From Halomicrobium zhouii (lineage in GTDB: Archaea; Halobacteriota; Halobacteria; Halobacteriales; Haloarculaceae): 64,000 bases of DNA. The position numbers and the translations under genes were made by a program. The stretch covers positions 1,364,001-1,428,000 of the forward strand of contig NZ_FOZK01000001.1 in the NCBI RefSeq assembly GCF_900114435.1, read 5' to 3'. Shown piece by piece: positions 25,755-35,423 of the stretch (position 1 is the stretch's first letter; each line of letters begins with the position of its first letter). The notes under the pieces were generated by a model that worked only from the letters and a program-made list of their open reading frames with translations, did no database searches and was not told the DNA's origin.

Positions 25755-26051
25755 ACCAGGAACTACGTTGCTCGCGCGATGAAACGCGCTCACGATTCGT
25801 CCACCAAACCTCCCCGGATTCGCGCCGTCCGGCGCGAATCACGCTTCCTAACCACCCGGTACGGCCGGGAGCGAGTGGCGCGACGGTGTCGCGCCCTCGC
25901 GACCCACCGAAAGACTCGGCACGCCTCGTCTTTCGAGCCCACACTCGCTTCGCTCGCGTGAAAGGGGAAGGGCAGGGCTGCGGTGCTGCGCTGTCCCTGG
26001 AGTCCTCGTGAGCGAAGCGAACGAGGGCTCGTCAGAGCTTGCTCTGACGGT

Positions 26052-26126
26052 GGACTGAAAGGGCGAGGCGGACTCCGGGAACCCGGGCGCAGCAAGCCCC
26101 GGGACCGGAGGGCGCCGAGGGCTTTC
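26052..26126 (-). repeat. Intergenic repeat unit B
   Basis: This shorter unit is inverted relative to unit A. It begins GGACTGAAAGGG and ends CCGAGGGCTTTC. Twenty bases at its left edge match the right edge of unit A exactly (reverse complement), but the interior differs. Confidence 0.55.
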
Positions 26127-26284
26127 TGATTGTTGGCGGTCCCGATTCCGTCTCTTGAGAGCGCGCCGAGGGCTTTCGACGTGCTTTCGATAGTCTCGTT
26201 CGTTGCTCCCGAGCGTGTCGATCCTTCGTCGCCCCCCGAACTCGCCCTTCCAACCCACATAAACTCCCGTTGCGAGAAGGACAC

Positions 26285-26293
26285 GCGTTAAGT
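26285..26293 (+). promoter_or_regulatory. TATA box for pdxS
   Basis: CGTTAAGTG is centred 28 bases before the ATG at 26317. Confidence 0.45.
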
Positions 26294-26316
26294 GACCCCG
26301 CATCCAACCCTCGACA

Positions 26317-27222
26317 ATGACGGAAACCGATCTCGAAGAGTTAAAGCGCGGGACCGAACTGGTCAAGCGCGGCTTCGCGAAGATGCAGAAGGGTGGCGTC
26401 ATCATGGACGTCGTGAACCGGGAGCAGGCCCGGATCGCAGAGGACACCGGCGCGGTCGCGGTCATGTCGCTGGAGGCCGTCCCGGCCGACATCCGCAAGC
26501 GCGGCGGCGTCGCACGGATGGCCGACCCGGCCGACGTCGAGGAGATCATCGACGAGGTGTCCATCCCGGTGATGGGCAAGTCCCGCATCGGCCACACGAA
26601 GGAGGCCCAGATCCTCGAGGCCGTGGGCGTCGACATGATCGACGAGTCCGAGGTCCTGACTCCCGCGGACGACAAGTACCACATCGACAAGCGCGACTTC
26701 ACGTCGCCGTTCGTCTGCGGCGCCCGGAACCTCGGTGAGGCCCTGCGCCGCATCGACGAGGGCGCGGCGATGATCCGGACCAAGGGCGAGGCCGGCACCG
26801 GCGACGTCAACCAGGCCGTCCACCACCAGCGCACCATCAAGGGCGCCATCCGCGAACTCCAGGGCAAGACGTTCGAGGAGCGCGAGCGGTGGGCCCGCGA
26901 GAACGAGGCGCCCGCGGAACTCGTCCACGAGACCGCAGAGATGGGCCGCCTCCCGGTCGTCAACTTCGCCGCCGGTGGCATCGCGACGCCCGCCGACGCG
27001 GCGCTGATGATGCACCACGGCTGCGACGGCATCTTCGTCGGGTCGGGTATCTTCGGTGCGGAGGACCCCGAGGCGATGGGCACCGCCATCGTCGAAGCGG
27101 TCAACAACTGGGACGACCCCGAGACGCTCGCGGAGATCAGTTCGAATATCGGCAAGGGGATGAAGGGCGACGCGAACGCCGACCTCCCCGAGGAAGAGAA
27201 AATGCAGGGCCGCGGCGTTTAG
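26317..27222 (+). CDS. pdxS: Pyridoxal 5'-phosphate synthase lyase subunit PdxS
   Basis: This 301-residue TIM-barrel enzyme makes PLP from ribose 5-phosphate, glyceraldehyde 3-phosphate and ammonia supplied by PdxT. Diagnostic sequences are [36 protein letters not shown] (active-site Lys), [11 protein letters not shown] (second Lys) and [31 protein letters not shown]. Length is normal. No pdxT is nearby, so the partner is encoded elsewhere. Confidence 0.96.
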   Translation: MTETDLEELKRGTELVKRGFAKMQKGGVIMDVVNREQARIAEDTGAVAVMSLEAVPADIRKRGGVARMADPADVEEIIDEVSIPVMGKSRIGHTKEAQILEAVGVDMIDESEVLTPADDKYHIDKRDFTSPFVCGARNLGEALRRIDEGAAMIRTKGEAGTGDVNQAVHHQRTIKGAIRELQGKTFEERERWARENEAPAELVHETAEMGRLPVVNFAAGGIATPADAALMMHHGCDGIFVGSGIFGAEDPEAMGTAIVEAVNNWDDPETLAEISSNIGKGMKGDANADLPEEEKMQGRGV

Positions 27223-27304
27223 ACCGGCGCCGACCGGAGGAGGGCCTCGACCAGTCCCGTCTAGTCACCAGCTATTTGTCACCTGGGGCGAGTTCGTTCG
27301 CCCG

Positions 27305-28642
27305 ATGCGTTCGCCCCGCTACGCCCTCCTCGCAGTCGCTGCACTGCTCGCCCTCCCGCTGGTCGCGCCTGCTACGTCCGCGGCGCCGCCGCCAGAGGAC
27401 GTCTGCGGCGTCTGCGGCCACGAGTTCGAACAGACCGCGGCGGACCTCGGTGCGAACGTCACCGTGGTCGAGAGCGAACTCGACGTCCGCGTCGCCGAGG
27501 CGGGTAGCAGCCGCTGGACGGCACGGGTCTGGGTCGACGAGCGGGGTGCCGAGCACTTCGCCGCGAACCGGACGCTGCTGGAGCAGACCGTCGAGCGGAC
27601 CTACGAGTCCGGGTACACGGTCGTCGACAACCCGCGGAACCTCTCGGTGACGCTCGACGAGCGGCTGGTCGTCGTCACGTTCACCGTCGACGACGCTGCG
27701 CAGCGCTACCCCGGTGGCGTGGTCGTATTCGACGCCGTCGCCAGTGATTCTGCCGACGGCAACCCCCGTCTCGTGGCCGACGAGGTGACGGTCAGGGGGC
27801 CTCCGTCGACGGTCGTCACGCACGCGCCATCGGGCGCGTCCAGTGAGGGGAACCGGAGCGTCTGGACCGCTGGCGAGACGGTCCTCGTCCGCGATAGCGT
27901 GGTCGCCTTCGCCCCGGACGGCGGCGTCGCTTCGCAGACGGCGACTGCTGCCGTGATCCGCTGGCACGGACTCGAAGCGGCGGCTCCGGGGCTGTTGGAG
28001 TTCGCGCTCGTCCCGGCAGGCCTGCTCGCGCTCGTGGCAACCGGCCTGCTCCTGGCTGGCCGGCACCTGCAGGCGGCTCTCGGCGACCCGAATCGGGTGA
28101 CTCGGGCCCTCGCGGTCGGTGCGGGCCTCTACGCGGTCGTCGCTGTCGGCGGCGGTGTCGTCGATGCGGATTTCGCTTTCGTCCTCGCGGTAGTGGGGGT
28201 CCTCCTGGTTCCGCAGGTGTTCCTGACCGCAGCAGTGCTGCTCGCGGCCGGAAGAACGAACGGGGTCTCTCCACCTATCGGCGAGCGGTCCGCTGGCGTC
28301 ACGGTCGCGGCCTGGACACTCGTCCTCGTCCTCGGCGCGCCCTTCAGCAACGTACTGGCGCTGCTAGCCAGCCCGCTCGTCTTCCTGCCGTTCGGCGTCC
28401 TCGCGGGCGCGGACCACCCGGGACGGCTCGCGTTCCCTGCAGTCGTCGTACTCGGTACAGCCGCGGCCGCGCTCCCCTTCGTCGACCAGGTCGGTCTCCT
28501 GCTGGTCTCGCCGGAGATGCTCGCGGGACACGCCATCGTGACGGCCGCCCTCGGGGTGCCGCTGTTCACACTCGGGCGGCGGTTCGGTGACGCCGCGTCG
28601 TCCGGGCGCGACGCTTCCGCCGTCGCAACCGCGACCGAGTGA
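27305..28642 (+). CDS. Secreted-domain/multipass membrane protein, unknown
   Basis: This 445-residue protein has a signal peptide (about residues 1-25), a mature start with a CxxC pair (DVCGVCGHEF), an extracellular domain of about 190 residues (27-220) with several N-x-S/T sites, then about seven transmembrane helices (about 225-425) and a short tail. I do not recognise the family. The layout suggests a surface sensor or assembly factor. A TATA (GCTATTTG) is about 30 bases upstream. Confidence 0.65.
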   Translation: MRSPRYALLAVAALLALPLVAPATSAAPPPEDVCGVCGHEFEQTAADLGANVTVVESELDVRVAEAGSSRWTARVWVDERGAEHFAANRTLLEQTVERTYESGYTVVDNPRNLSVTLDERLVVVTFTVDDAAQRYPGGVVVFDAVASDSADGNPRLVADEVTVRGPPSTVVTHAPSGASSEGNRSVWTAGETVLVRDSVVAFAPDGGVASQTATAAVIRWHGLEAAAPGLLEFALVPAGLLALVATGLLLAGRHLQAALGDPNRVTRALAVGAGLYAVVAVGGGVVDADFAFVLAVVGVLLVPQVFLTAAVLLAAGRTNGVSPPIGERSAGVTVAAWTLVLVLGAPFSNVLALLASPLVFLPFGVLAGADHPGRLAFPAVVVLGTAAAALPFVDQVGLLLVSPEMLAGHAIVTAALGVPLFTLGRRFGDAASSGRDASAVATATE

Positions 28643-28725
28643 CTGCGGCGCGCTCGCCGTCGCCCGTTCTTCCCGGCCGTCTGCGGCGCTTCCGACGGCG
28701 GACCGCGATATCGCTCCACGGACGA

Positions 28726-29682
28726 CTATCCCGTAGCCAGCACGTCGTCGATCCGATCTTCGAGCGCGTCGATCTCCTCGTGTAGCTCTGCGGCCTCTTC
28801 GTCTTCCAGTGCCGCGAGCCTGTCTTTCAATCCCTGCAGTCGCGAGCGCTTGGCGTCGCTCTCGACGCCGGTCTTCTGGACGTAGTACTGTTCGTGGACG
28901 TCGTACACCTCCGCTTCGCCGATCTCGCTCGTCGCCAGCACCACGTCGAGTTTGTCCTCGTCGACGCCGAGAACCCACTCCCTTGGAACCCCTGCCTCGT
29001 CGAGCACCTCCAGCACGACGTCCTCGTCCTTCAGCGTCCGGCGCTCGCGTCGCGTCCGCGAGACCGTCCCGTACTGGCCGTGCAACCGGCCGTCGGGGCC
29101 GACGTGGTCCAGCAGGTCGCGGCCGACGTCGCGTCGCAGGTCGTCGGCGCCCCACTGGACGTCCGAGAGGAGGACGTACACGTCGACCAGTTCCTCGGCC
29201 GGTAACTCCTCCAGTGCGGTGACGTCGTGACGTTCGAGGAAGTCGGCGACGAGCAGAGCGTCGTCGTGGACCTCCTCGGGTGGCCGGCGGACGTCCCAGC
29301 GGGACCGGACGAACGGGCTCTCGATGGGAACGTCGTCCGGGTCGGAATCGGTGGCGTCCGCCCGCCGGAGCGTCCCGGCTCCCGCTCCCGCCCCCTCGAC
29401 GGCGTACTGGGGCGCGAGGCTCAGAACGGTGACGTACGGCCCGACGCCGGGCGGGAGCGAATCGAGGTCGAGCCCCTCGTCGTCCACCGAGTCGGCGAGG
29501 ACGTCGAACTGGTCGCGCCGGAGGTCGCGGCTCCCGCCGTCCAGGAACTCGACGGTCACCCGGTCGTCCTCGATGCGTTCGACGACGAACACGCGCTCGT
29601 CGTTGGGCGTGACGAGCACCTCGTCGTGGTCGAGCACCTCGCAACGGTCGCGGACGGACTGCCACGTCGCGTCGGTGGTCAT
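28726..29682 (-). CDS. Conserved haloarchaeal soluble protein, unknown
   Basis: This 318-residue acidic protein is not recognised. The N-terminal 60 residues look like a small beta barrel (EVLVTPNDERVFVVERIEDDRVTVEFLDGG). A middle helical part contains VYVLLSDVQWGADDLRRDVGRDLLDHV and QYGTVSRTRRERRTLKDEDVVLEVLDEAGV. The C-terminal 45 residues form a predicted coiled coil (RLQGLKDRLAALEDEEAAELHEEIDALEDRI). A TTAAG-type TATA is 28 bases before the ATG. It is divergent from mscS. Confidence 0.65.
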   Translation of the reverse strand: MTTDATWQSVRDRCEVLDHDEVLVTPNDERVFVVERIEDDRVTVEFLDGGSRDLRRDQFDVLADSVDDEGLDLDSLPPGVGPYVTVLSLAPQYAVEGAGAGAGTLRRADATDSDPDDVPIESPFVRSRWDVRRPPEEVHDDALLVADFLERHDVTALEELPAEELVDVYVLLSDVQWGADDLRRDVGRDLLDHVGPDGRLHGQYGTVSRTRRERRTLKDEDVVLEVLDEAGVPREWVLGVDEDKLDVVLATSEIGEAEVYDVHEQYYVQKTGVESDAKRSRLQGLKDRLAALEDEEAAELHEEIDALEDRIDDVLATG

Positions 29683-29809
29683 GGCCGTCCGTTGGGGCGC
29701 CGCGGGCTTAACGTGTTGGCCTGCCGTCACGACGGCCCCAGAACCGCCGGACGGCGTATCCTCGCAAACGAAGGTAACGCCCAAGTTCTCCGAGGCGAGA
29801 GTGGGGGGC

Positions 29810-31141
29810 ATGCAAGCGACGGCGACGTCGAACGAGACGTCCGGTGGATCCGCGACGGAGACGCCGAGCCTGACGTCCGGTGAGTCCACGGCGGGGGACG
29901 GGCTCGTCGAGGTCGCCACGGGATTCCAGCGATTCCTGGAGGGGCTCGTCGCGTCCGAGGGGCGCCTCGTCGCCAGCCTCGTGCTCGCGGGCGCGCTCGT
30001 CGTCGGCATCTTCGTTCTCCCCGCCGTCGCGGGTCGCGTTCGCTCGCTGCTCGCCGAGACGGGCCAGACCGACCGGGCCGTACGTGGCGTCGAACGAGCC
30101 AGTCGGTACGTCCCAACCAGTTTCGCCGAACTGCTCCTCCGGACCGCCCAGCTGACGGTGCTGGTCGCCGTCGTCACGGCGTTTCTCGTCGTCTGGGGGG
30201 TGGTCGACCTCTCGACGACGGCCGACGACCTGCGGAATGCTGTCGGACCCAACCTGTACGACGCCGTGAAGACGGTGCTGATCGTCGCCGTCGCCTTCGT
30301 CGCCTCTGACCAGTTGCAGCGGTTCATCGCGAAGGTCGCACGGCAGGTCGACGGGATGACCGAACACCAGGAGGAGATACTCCTCCGCGTCGGCCAGGTG
30401 ACGATTTTCGTCACGCTGGGGGCCACCATCCTCGCTGTGTGGGAGGTCAACGTCGGCGGTCTGCTGGTCGGGGCGGGGTTCCTCGGCATCGTCGTCGGCT
30501 TCGCCGCACGCCAGACGCTCGGCTCCCTCATCGCCGGTTTCGTCCTGATGTTCTCCCGGCCGTTCACCATCGGCGACTGGGTCGAGATCGGCGACAACCA
30601 GGGCGTCGTCACAGACATCACCATCTTCAACACGCGCCTGGAGAACTTCGACGGCGAGTTCGTCGTCATCCCCAACGACCAGGTGAGCGACCGCTCCATC
30701 ACGAACCGGAGCCGGAAGGGACTGCTCCGACTCCGTACCGACGTCGGGGTCGACTACGAGGCGGACGTCGAGACGGCCAGAGCGGTCGCCCTCGACGCGA
30801 TGGAAGACGTCGACGCCGTCGTGACCTCGCCCCAGCCCCAGGTCGTCCCGAAGGCGTTCGGTGATTCGGCCATCCTCCTCGAACTCCGCTACTGGATCGA
30901 CCACCCCTCGCCGCCCCGGAAGTGGCGCGCCGTCTCGGCCGTCGTCACCGCCGTGAAGGCGGCCTTCGACGAAGAGGGGATCACGATTCCGTACCCCCAG
31001 CGGACCGTCTCGGGTCGGGACGCGACGGCCGCCGCCGAGGACGCGAACGGATCGCTCGCGGACGGTGAGGCCGACGGCGACGGTATCGACGCCAGCGTCG
31101 GGAGCGTCGACGACCACCCCGTCAGGGAACCAGACGACTAG
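29810..31141 (+). CDS. mscS: Mechanosensitive ion channel, MscS family
   Basis: This 443-residue channel releases solutes on hypo-osmotic shock. After a 35-residue polar N-terminus there are about five transmembrane segments. The pore helix and beta domain follow, with LVGAGFLGIVVGFAARQTLGSLIAGFVLMFSRPFTIGDWVEIGDNQGVV (about 215-265) and VVIPNDQVSDRSITNRSRKG. An MscS C-terminal alpha/beta domain and an acidic tail end the protein. It overlaps the convergent small gene by four bases. Confidence 0.9.
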   Translation: MQATATSNETSGGSATETPSLTSGESTAGDGLVEVATGFQRFLEGLVASEGRLVASLVLAGALVVGIFVLPAVAGRVRSLLAETGQTDRAVRGVERASRYVPTSFAELLLRTAQLTVLVAVVTAFLVVWGVVDLSTTADDLRNAVGPNLYDAVKTVLIVAVAFVASDQLQRFIAKVARQVDGMTEHQEEILLRVGQVTIFVTLGATILAVWEVNVGGLLVGAGFLGIVVGFAARQTLGSLIAGFVLMFSRPFTIGDWVEIGDNQGVVTDITIFNTRLENFDGEFVVIPNDQVSDRSITNRSRKGLLRLRTDVGVDYEADVETARAVALDAMEDVDAVVTSPQPQVVPKAFGDSAILLELRYWIDHPSPPRKWRAVSAVVTAVKAAFDEEGITIPYPQRTVSGRDATAAAEDANGSLADGEADGDGIDASVGSVDDHPVREPDD

Positions 31142-31455
31142 TCCGCCAGGCCGGAGACGACCAGTCCGGCGCCGACTACCCACGTCCCGGCGAGCACTCC
31201 GAGCACCGCGACGTGGAGGAGCCAGCCGAGGCCGCCACCCATTGCGAGGGGACCGGTGGTCGCCGCGACGGCGGAATCGAGTCCGGCGTCCATCGTCGGC
31301 GCGTCACCGAGGACGAGAAGAAACGTGACGAGTGCGAGCGGTGCCGCCGTCAGGGCGACGACTGTGCCCGCCCGCGTCAGGACCCGACCGGCGGTCGCGA
31401 GGCTCGTCGGCCGCCCCCGAGCCCCCGCGTCGAACTCCGGCCGGATCCGTGGCAT
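31138..31455 (-). CDS. Small membrane protein, unknown
   Basis: This 105-residue protein has two hydrophobic segments (about residues 26-50 and 72-100) after a basic start (MPRIRPEFDAGARGRP). No motif was recognised. Its stop overlaps the stop of mscS by four bases. The 170-base gap upstream contains nothing clear apart from an AT-rich patch near 31476-31500. Confidence 0.5.
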   Translation of the reverse strand: MPRIRPEFDAGARGRPTSLATAGRVLTRAGTVVALTAAPLALVTFLLVLGDAPTMDAGLDSAVAATTGPLAMGGGLGWLLHVAVLGVLAGTWVVGAGLVVSGLAD

Positions 31456-31625
31456 GCGATCACGTAACACTGCTGACGTGATAAATGTCCCTCTATACTG
31501 TGGGTGACGAGGGGGGTCCAGTAGAGGCACGGCCGAAGGGGGAAGACAGACGCCGTTCGGAGTCGGACCCGGCTGGTCGTCGAGCGAGGACTCGTCCCTG
31601 TCCCGTCTGGCACTCTCTCGGACGG

Positions 31626-31994
31626 TCACTCGTATCGGTATCGCTTGGCCACGCCCGAGACGACAGTGTACCCGATGGCGAGGACGAGCACGAACCCGAA
31701 CGTGGCCAGCGAGTCCACACTCACCTGCCCGCCCTCGGCGTATACCGCCGCGGCGTAGGCGACGGATATGACGAGCACGAAACCGGTGAGTGCGACGCCG
31801 GTCTGGGCCGCAGTGAGGAACTCCTTACCGCCCCGCAGAAAGTACACTCCGGCCAAGAACAGGGCAATCAGCGTCCCCTGAACCGGCCCGAACGGCCCCC
31901 CGTCTGCCAGGCCCGCGAGAAAAACCAGTGCGATCAGGGGCACCATCAGTAGCGTGAGCAGTGCCAGCTTGATTTTCTTCGGGGACACGTCCAC
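31626..31994 (-). CDS. Small multi-helix membrane protein, unknown
   Basis: This 122-residue protein has four hydrophobic segments, begins with a GTG codon (VDVSPKKIKLALL) and ends in a basic tail (KRYRYE). A TATA (GCATTTTAGCC on the minus strand) is 26 bases upstream, which supports the GTG start. The family is not recognised. Confidence 0.6.
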   Translation of the reverse strand: MDVSPKKIKLALLTLLMVPLIALVFLAGLADGGPFGPVQGTLIALFLAGVYFLRGGKEFLTAAQTGVALTGFVLVISVAYAAAVYAEGGQVSVDSLATFGFVLVLAIGYTVVSGVAKRYRYE

Positions 31995-32122
31995 GCAGCG
32001 GTTACTTGGTCGGGGCTAAAATGCGCTTATTTCGATTCGTCGATCGAGGGGACAAAACCTGCGGGCGCAGGAGGGGCCGTAGTCACTATAGAATATACTG
32101 AGAGGCAATCCACTACCAAAAA

Positions 32123-32998
32123 CTAGTACACCGTCGCGCCCTGTCCGATGCGCGTCTGGTACACTGTCGCGTCGGCGCCGGTGTCGTCGAAGGCGTCCAG
32201 CATCGCCGTGCCGATGGCGCGCTGGTCGCGCTCGTAACAGGCGGCGATGACCGCGGGACCGGCGCCGCTGATGGTGACGCCCGTCGCGCCGGCGTCGAAG
32301 GCGGCCTCGCGGACGGATTCGTAGCCGTCGATGAGCTTCGCGCGGGCGGGCGTGACGACGGTGTCCTCCATCCCCCGGCCGACGAGTTCGGGGTCGTCGC
32401 GGTGCATCCCGGTGGTCAGCGTCGCGGCGTTGCCGACGTTCTCGACGAGCTGGGAGACGCGGGCGCCGTCGGGGACGACTTCCCGGGCGTCCCGCGTCGA
32501 GACGACGATGTCGGGGAGACAGGCCACCAGCGGGATGTCGGCCGAGACTTTCGTGACGCCGTCGGGCGTGGCGATGGTGAACCCGCCCATGATGGAGGGG
32601 GCGACGTTGTCGTCGTGGGCGTCGCCGGAGACGACGGCCTCTCCCTTGGCGGCGATAGGGACCAGTTCCTCTCGTGAGTGGCCCCGGTCGTACAGCTGGT
32701 TCAGCGCGACGGCGGCCGCGGCCGCGCTGGCGGCCGAGGAGCCCAGGCCTGACGCCGGCCGGATACCCTTGTCTATCTGGATGTGCGCGGGAGCGTCCAG
32801 GGCCTCGGCGACGGCCCCGACGGTGTTCTTCTCGGGGTCCTCCGGGATGAACTGGCTCCCCGCGCCGGTGACGTCGATGATGGTCCGGTCGGCCTTCTCC
32901 ACGCGGACGACGTCTGCCGGGCGCTCGAGGGCGACGCCGAACACGTCGAAGCCGCTCCCGAGATTGGCACTCGTCGCCGGCGCCCGGACGGTCAGCAT
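32123..32998 (-). CDS. thrB: Homoserine kinase
   Basis: This 291-residue GHMP kinase phosphorylates homoserine in threonine biosynthesis. The substrate-binding start is TVRAPATSANLGSGFDVFG, the ATP-binding glycine-rich loop is PASGLGSSAASAAAAAVALN (about residues 80-100), and the third motif is GATGVTISGAGPAVIA. The ATG at 32998 is chosen because the family begins here and a TTTTTG-type TATA lies 27 bases upstream; the frame runs nine codons further. Confidence 0.95.
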   Translation of the reverse strand: MLTVRAPATSANLGSGFDVFGVALERPADVVRVEKADRTIIDVTGAGSQFIPEDPEKNTVGAVAEALDAPAHIQIDKGIRPASGLGSSAASAAAAAVALNQLYDRGHSREELVPIAAKGEAVVSGDAHDDNVAPSIMGGFTIATPDGVTKVSADIPLVACLPDIVVSTRDAREVVPDGARVSQLVENVGNAATLTTGMHRDDPELVGRGMEDTVVTPARAKLIDGYESVREAAFDAGATGVTISGAGPAVIAACYERDQRAIGTAMLDAFDDTGADATVYQTRIGQGATVY

Positions 32999-33182
32999 AC
33001 CTCGCAGTTTTCCCAGTGCCGGCAAAAAGGTAGCGGACCGTGGTGGTCCGCCGCCGGCTCGGAACGTCGCGAGGACAGGCTGGTCCGTTCGCCAACAGTG
33101 GCGTCCTCGTCAGTCTCACACGTGAAAATTCGCCCGGAAGCACTAAGCCAGCGTCTGGTAATCAGGTGGTATACCGACTGCT

Positions 33183-35354
33183 ATGGGTGCCCACACGCTG
33201 ACACTCGTCGCCGCCGGGAGCCTCGCAGGCGCGTTCGTCGGTCTGGTGGTGGCCGCGATCGCCTGGAACAACCGCGAGCGACCCGCAGCGACGCAGTTCG
33301 CCCTGCTCATGGTTGCCGTGGCCGGCTGGTGCGTCTTCGCCGCCGCCCAGATGGTCGCCACGACGACGGCGGAGGCGTACCTGTTCGACCGGATCGTCCG
33401 GGTCTCGTCGACGCACGTCCCACCGCTCGCACTCACGTTCGTCCTGGCCTACGGGGGCCACGACGAGTGGCTCGCGCCGAAGTGGCTCGCGCTCCTCTGG
33501 GCGTACCCGGTGATCTACATCCTCCTCTCGGTGACCGCCCCGCTCCACGGGCTCGCGACCGGTCCGGCCGCCGTGACGTTCCAGACGGTCGCCGGCGTGA
33601 CGGCGCCCGTCGTACCGGTCGGGCCCGCCAAGACCGTCCACCTGGCGTTCGCGTACGTCGTCATGGTGCTGGTCTACCTCGTCCTCTTTCGACTCCTCCG
33701 CCGGACGCGGACGGCCCACCGGGGCCAGGCAGCGGCCGTCGTCGTCGGCTCGGTCGCCCCGTTCTTCGCGAACGTCGCGTTCTACACCGGCTTCCTGTCT
33801 CATCCGGGACTCGATCCCACGCCGATGACGTTCGTTCTCAGCGGCGGTATCATCGGCTGGGGGCTGTTCAGGCACAACTTCCTGTCCGTGACGCCGCTCG
33901 CGAGCGACGTCCTGATCGCCGGGTTGCCCGACCCGGTTCTCGTCCTCGACAGGGACGACAGGGTCGTCGACAGCAATCCTGCGGCGGCCGCGGCGCTCGT
34001 CGGTGACGACGTCGAGGGCGAGTACGTCTCCGACGTCGCTCCCGGACTGATCCGCTCGCTCACCGAGGAGGGCATCTACTCGGTCCCGACCGAGCACGCG
34101 ACCGACGGGGGCGTCACACGTTTTTACGACCCCCAGGTCGAGACCATCGACGACCAGCACGACACCGAGCGGGGTCGGCTCGTCGTCCTCCGGGACGTGA
34201 CCGGCCAGCATCGTCGGCAGGACCGCCTCGAAGCCCTCCAGGCGGCGACCCAGCGGTTCATCGCCGCGTCCACCGACGAAGAAATCGCGTCACTGGCGGT
34301 CGACTTCCTCGAACAGGCCCTCGACCACCACGGCGCCGGGGTCTTTCTCGTCGACGACGCGGAGACCACGCTCCAACCGGCTGCGCTCACAGACACTACC
34401 GCCGGATACTACGACGACAAGGACCTGACGATCGGCCCCGACAGCGTCCCCTTCGACGCCTTCGAGTCCGGGGAGCAGCGGACGCTCACCGTCGACGATG
34501 GGTCCCCGTTTACCGTCTTCACCTTCTTCCCGCTCGGCGACCACGGCGTCGTGGCCATCGGGTCGCGCGAGGAATTCGGCTTCGCCAGCGACGACGAGCA
34601 GTTCGCCGCCATCCTCGCGCGGACGACCCAGGTGGCGCTCTCGCAGGTCGAGCGCGAGGGGGCGCTCAGACAGAGCAGGGCCTCCGTCGAGCGCCGGAGC
34701 GAGCAGATAGAGTTCTTCAACGGCGTCCTCCGCCACACCATGCGGAACGCCCTGCTCGTGATCCAGGGACGGGCCGACCACCTGCGCGCACACGTCGAGC
34801 CGTCTCAGGAGTCCCACATCGACGTCATCGAGCGCTGGTGTGAGGACCTGGCGACGCTCAGCGACGAGATTAGAGCGCTCAACGACACCGTCACCGCGAC
34901 GGAGAGCGAGCGCTTCGAGGCAGTCGACCTGACGGCGCTGCTGCGGTCGCGGACCGAGCGGGTCGCACTGGAGTTCGAGTCCGTCGACGTCACAGTCGAC
35001 GTCGGAGACGACCTGCAGGTGCGGGCCAACGAACTCGCCGGCCGGGTCCTCGACACTGTGATCCGCAACGCCGTCGACCACAACGACGCGACCGAACCGC
35101 GCGTAGAGATTTCGACGCAGCTGGCGGCCGACCGGGTCCAGGTCCGCGTCGCCGACAACGGCTCGGGGATGTCCGACGAGATGAAGGAGTCGGTCTTCGA
35201 GCGGGCCCTCGCGACGAACCAGACTGCGAGCGGCTTCGGTCTCTACTTCGTCTCCGTCGTGATGAATCTCTACGGCGGTACCGTCTGGTTCGAGGACAAC
35301 GACCCTCGCGGGACCGTCGCCGTTCTGGAGTTCCAGTCCACCGCGGCGGAGTGA
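33183..35354 (+). CDS. Membrane sensor histidine kinase with 7TM, PAS and GAF domains
   Basis: This 723-residue sensor has an N-terminal 7TM domain (about 1-235, the HisK_7TM type common in haloarchaea). A PAS domain (about 240-340, LPDPVLVLDRDDRVVDSNPAA) and a GAF domain (about 350-495) follow. The H-box VLRHTMRNALLVIQG has the phospho-acceptor His at about residue 518, and the ATPase domain has NAVDHND and GSGMSDEMKESVFERA. No response regulator is adjacent, so the partner is elsewhere. Part of the signal may be membrane-derived. Confidence 0.92.
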   Translation: MGAHTLTLVAAGSLAGAFVGLVVAAIAWNNRERPAATQFALLMVAVAGWCVFAAAQMVATTTAEAYLFDRIVRVSSTHVPPLALTFVLAYGGHDEWLAPKWLALLWAYPVIYILLSVTAPLHGLATGPAAVTFQTVAGVTAPVVPVGPAKTVHLAFAYVVMVLVYLVLFRLLRRTRTAHRGQAAAVVVGSVAPFFANVAFYTGFLSHPGLDPTPMTFVLSGGIIGWGLFRHNFLSVTPLASDVLIAGLPDPVLVLDRDDRVVDSNPAAAAALVGDDVEGEYVSDVAPGLIRSLTEEGIYSVPTEHATDGGVTRFYDPQVETIDDQHDTERGRLVVLRDVTGQHRRQDRLEALQAATQRFIAASTDEEIASLAVDFLEQALDHHGAGVFLVDDAETTLQPAALTDTTAGYYDDKDLTIGPDSVPFDAFESGEQRTLTVDDGSPFTVFTFFPLGDHGVVAIGSREEFGFASDDEQFAAILARTTQVALSQVEREGALRQSRASVERRSEQIEFFNGVLRHTMRNALLVIQGRADHLRAHVEPSQESHIDVIERWCEDLATLSDEIRALNDTVTATESERFEAVDLTALLRSRTERVALEFESVDVTVDVGDDLQVRANELAGRVLDTVIRNAVDHNDATEPRVEISTQLAADRVQVRVADNGSGMSDEMKESVFERALATNQTASGFGLYFVSVVMNLYGGTVWFEDNDPRGTVAVLEFQSTAAE

Positions 35355-35423
35355 GAGCGACGGTCGCGACCTCGTCTCGTTTCGGGAACAACTGTTTTCT
35401 CACCCCCGGACCAAGCGCCTCGC

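Larger units (their letters stand above)
25512..26316. other. 805-base gene-free region with hairpins and repeats
   Basis: No credible protein frame is present. It contains three copies of GAAAGCCCTCGG or its complement (25644-25655, 26115-26126, 26166-26177) and a 20-base match in inverted orientation (25738-25757 with 26049-26068). Several perfect hairpins occur, including a 10-base stem with 4-base loop at 25817-25840, an 8-base stem with 3-base loop at 25877-25895 and a 9-base stem with 2-base loop at 26030-26049. A 3' tail carries the pdxS promoter. It may encode structured RNA or be a graveyard of short repeats. Confidence 0.6.

Noticed and set aside
24253-25944. A 563-residue leftward open frame spanning two membrane genes
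   Set aside because: Only its last 143 residues are protein-like; the rest is the out-of-frame shadow of the DUF1405 gene and the non-coding region beyond.
25634-26180. CRISPR-like array suggested by recurring short motifs
   Set aside because: The copies are in both orientations, unevenly spaced and differ in length; there are no regular spacers.
25848-27155. A 435-residue leftward frame across the pdxS gene
   Set aside because: It is antisense to pdxS, has Ser/Arg-rich composition typical of GC-rich shadow frames, and shows no family motif.
28364-29665. A 433-residue Arg-rich leftward frame
   Set aside because: The composition (extreme Arg, Gly, Pro) is that of a shadow frame; real genes with normal acidic composition occupy both halves.
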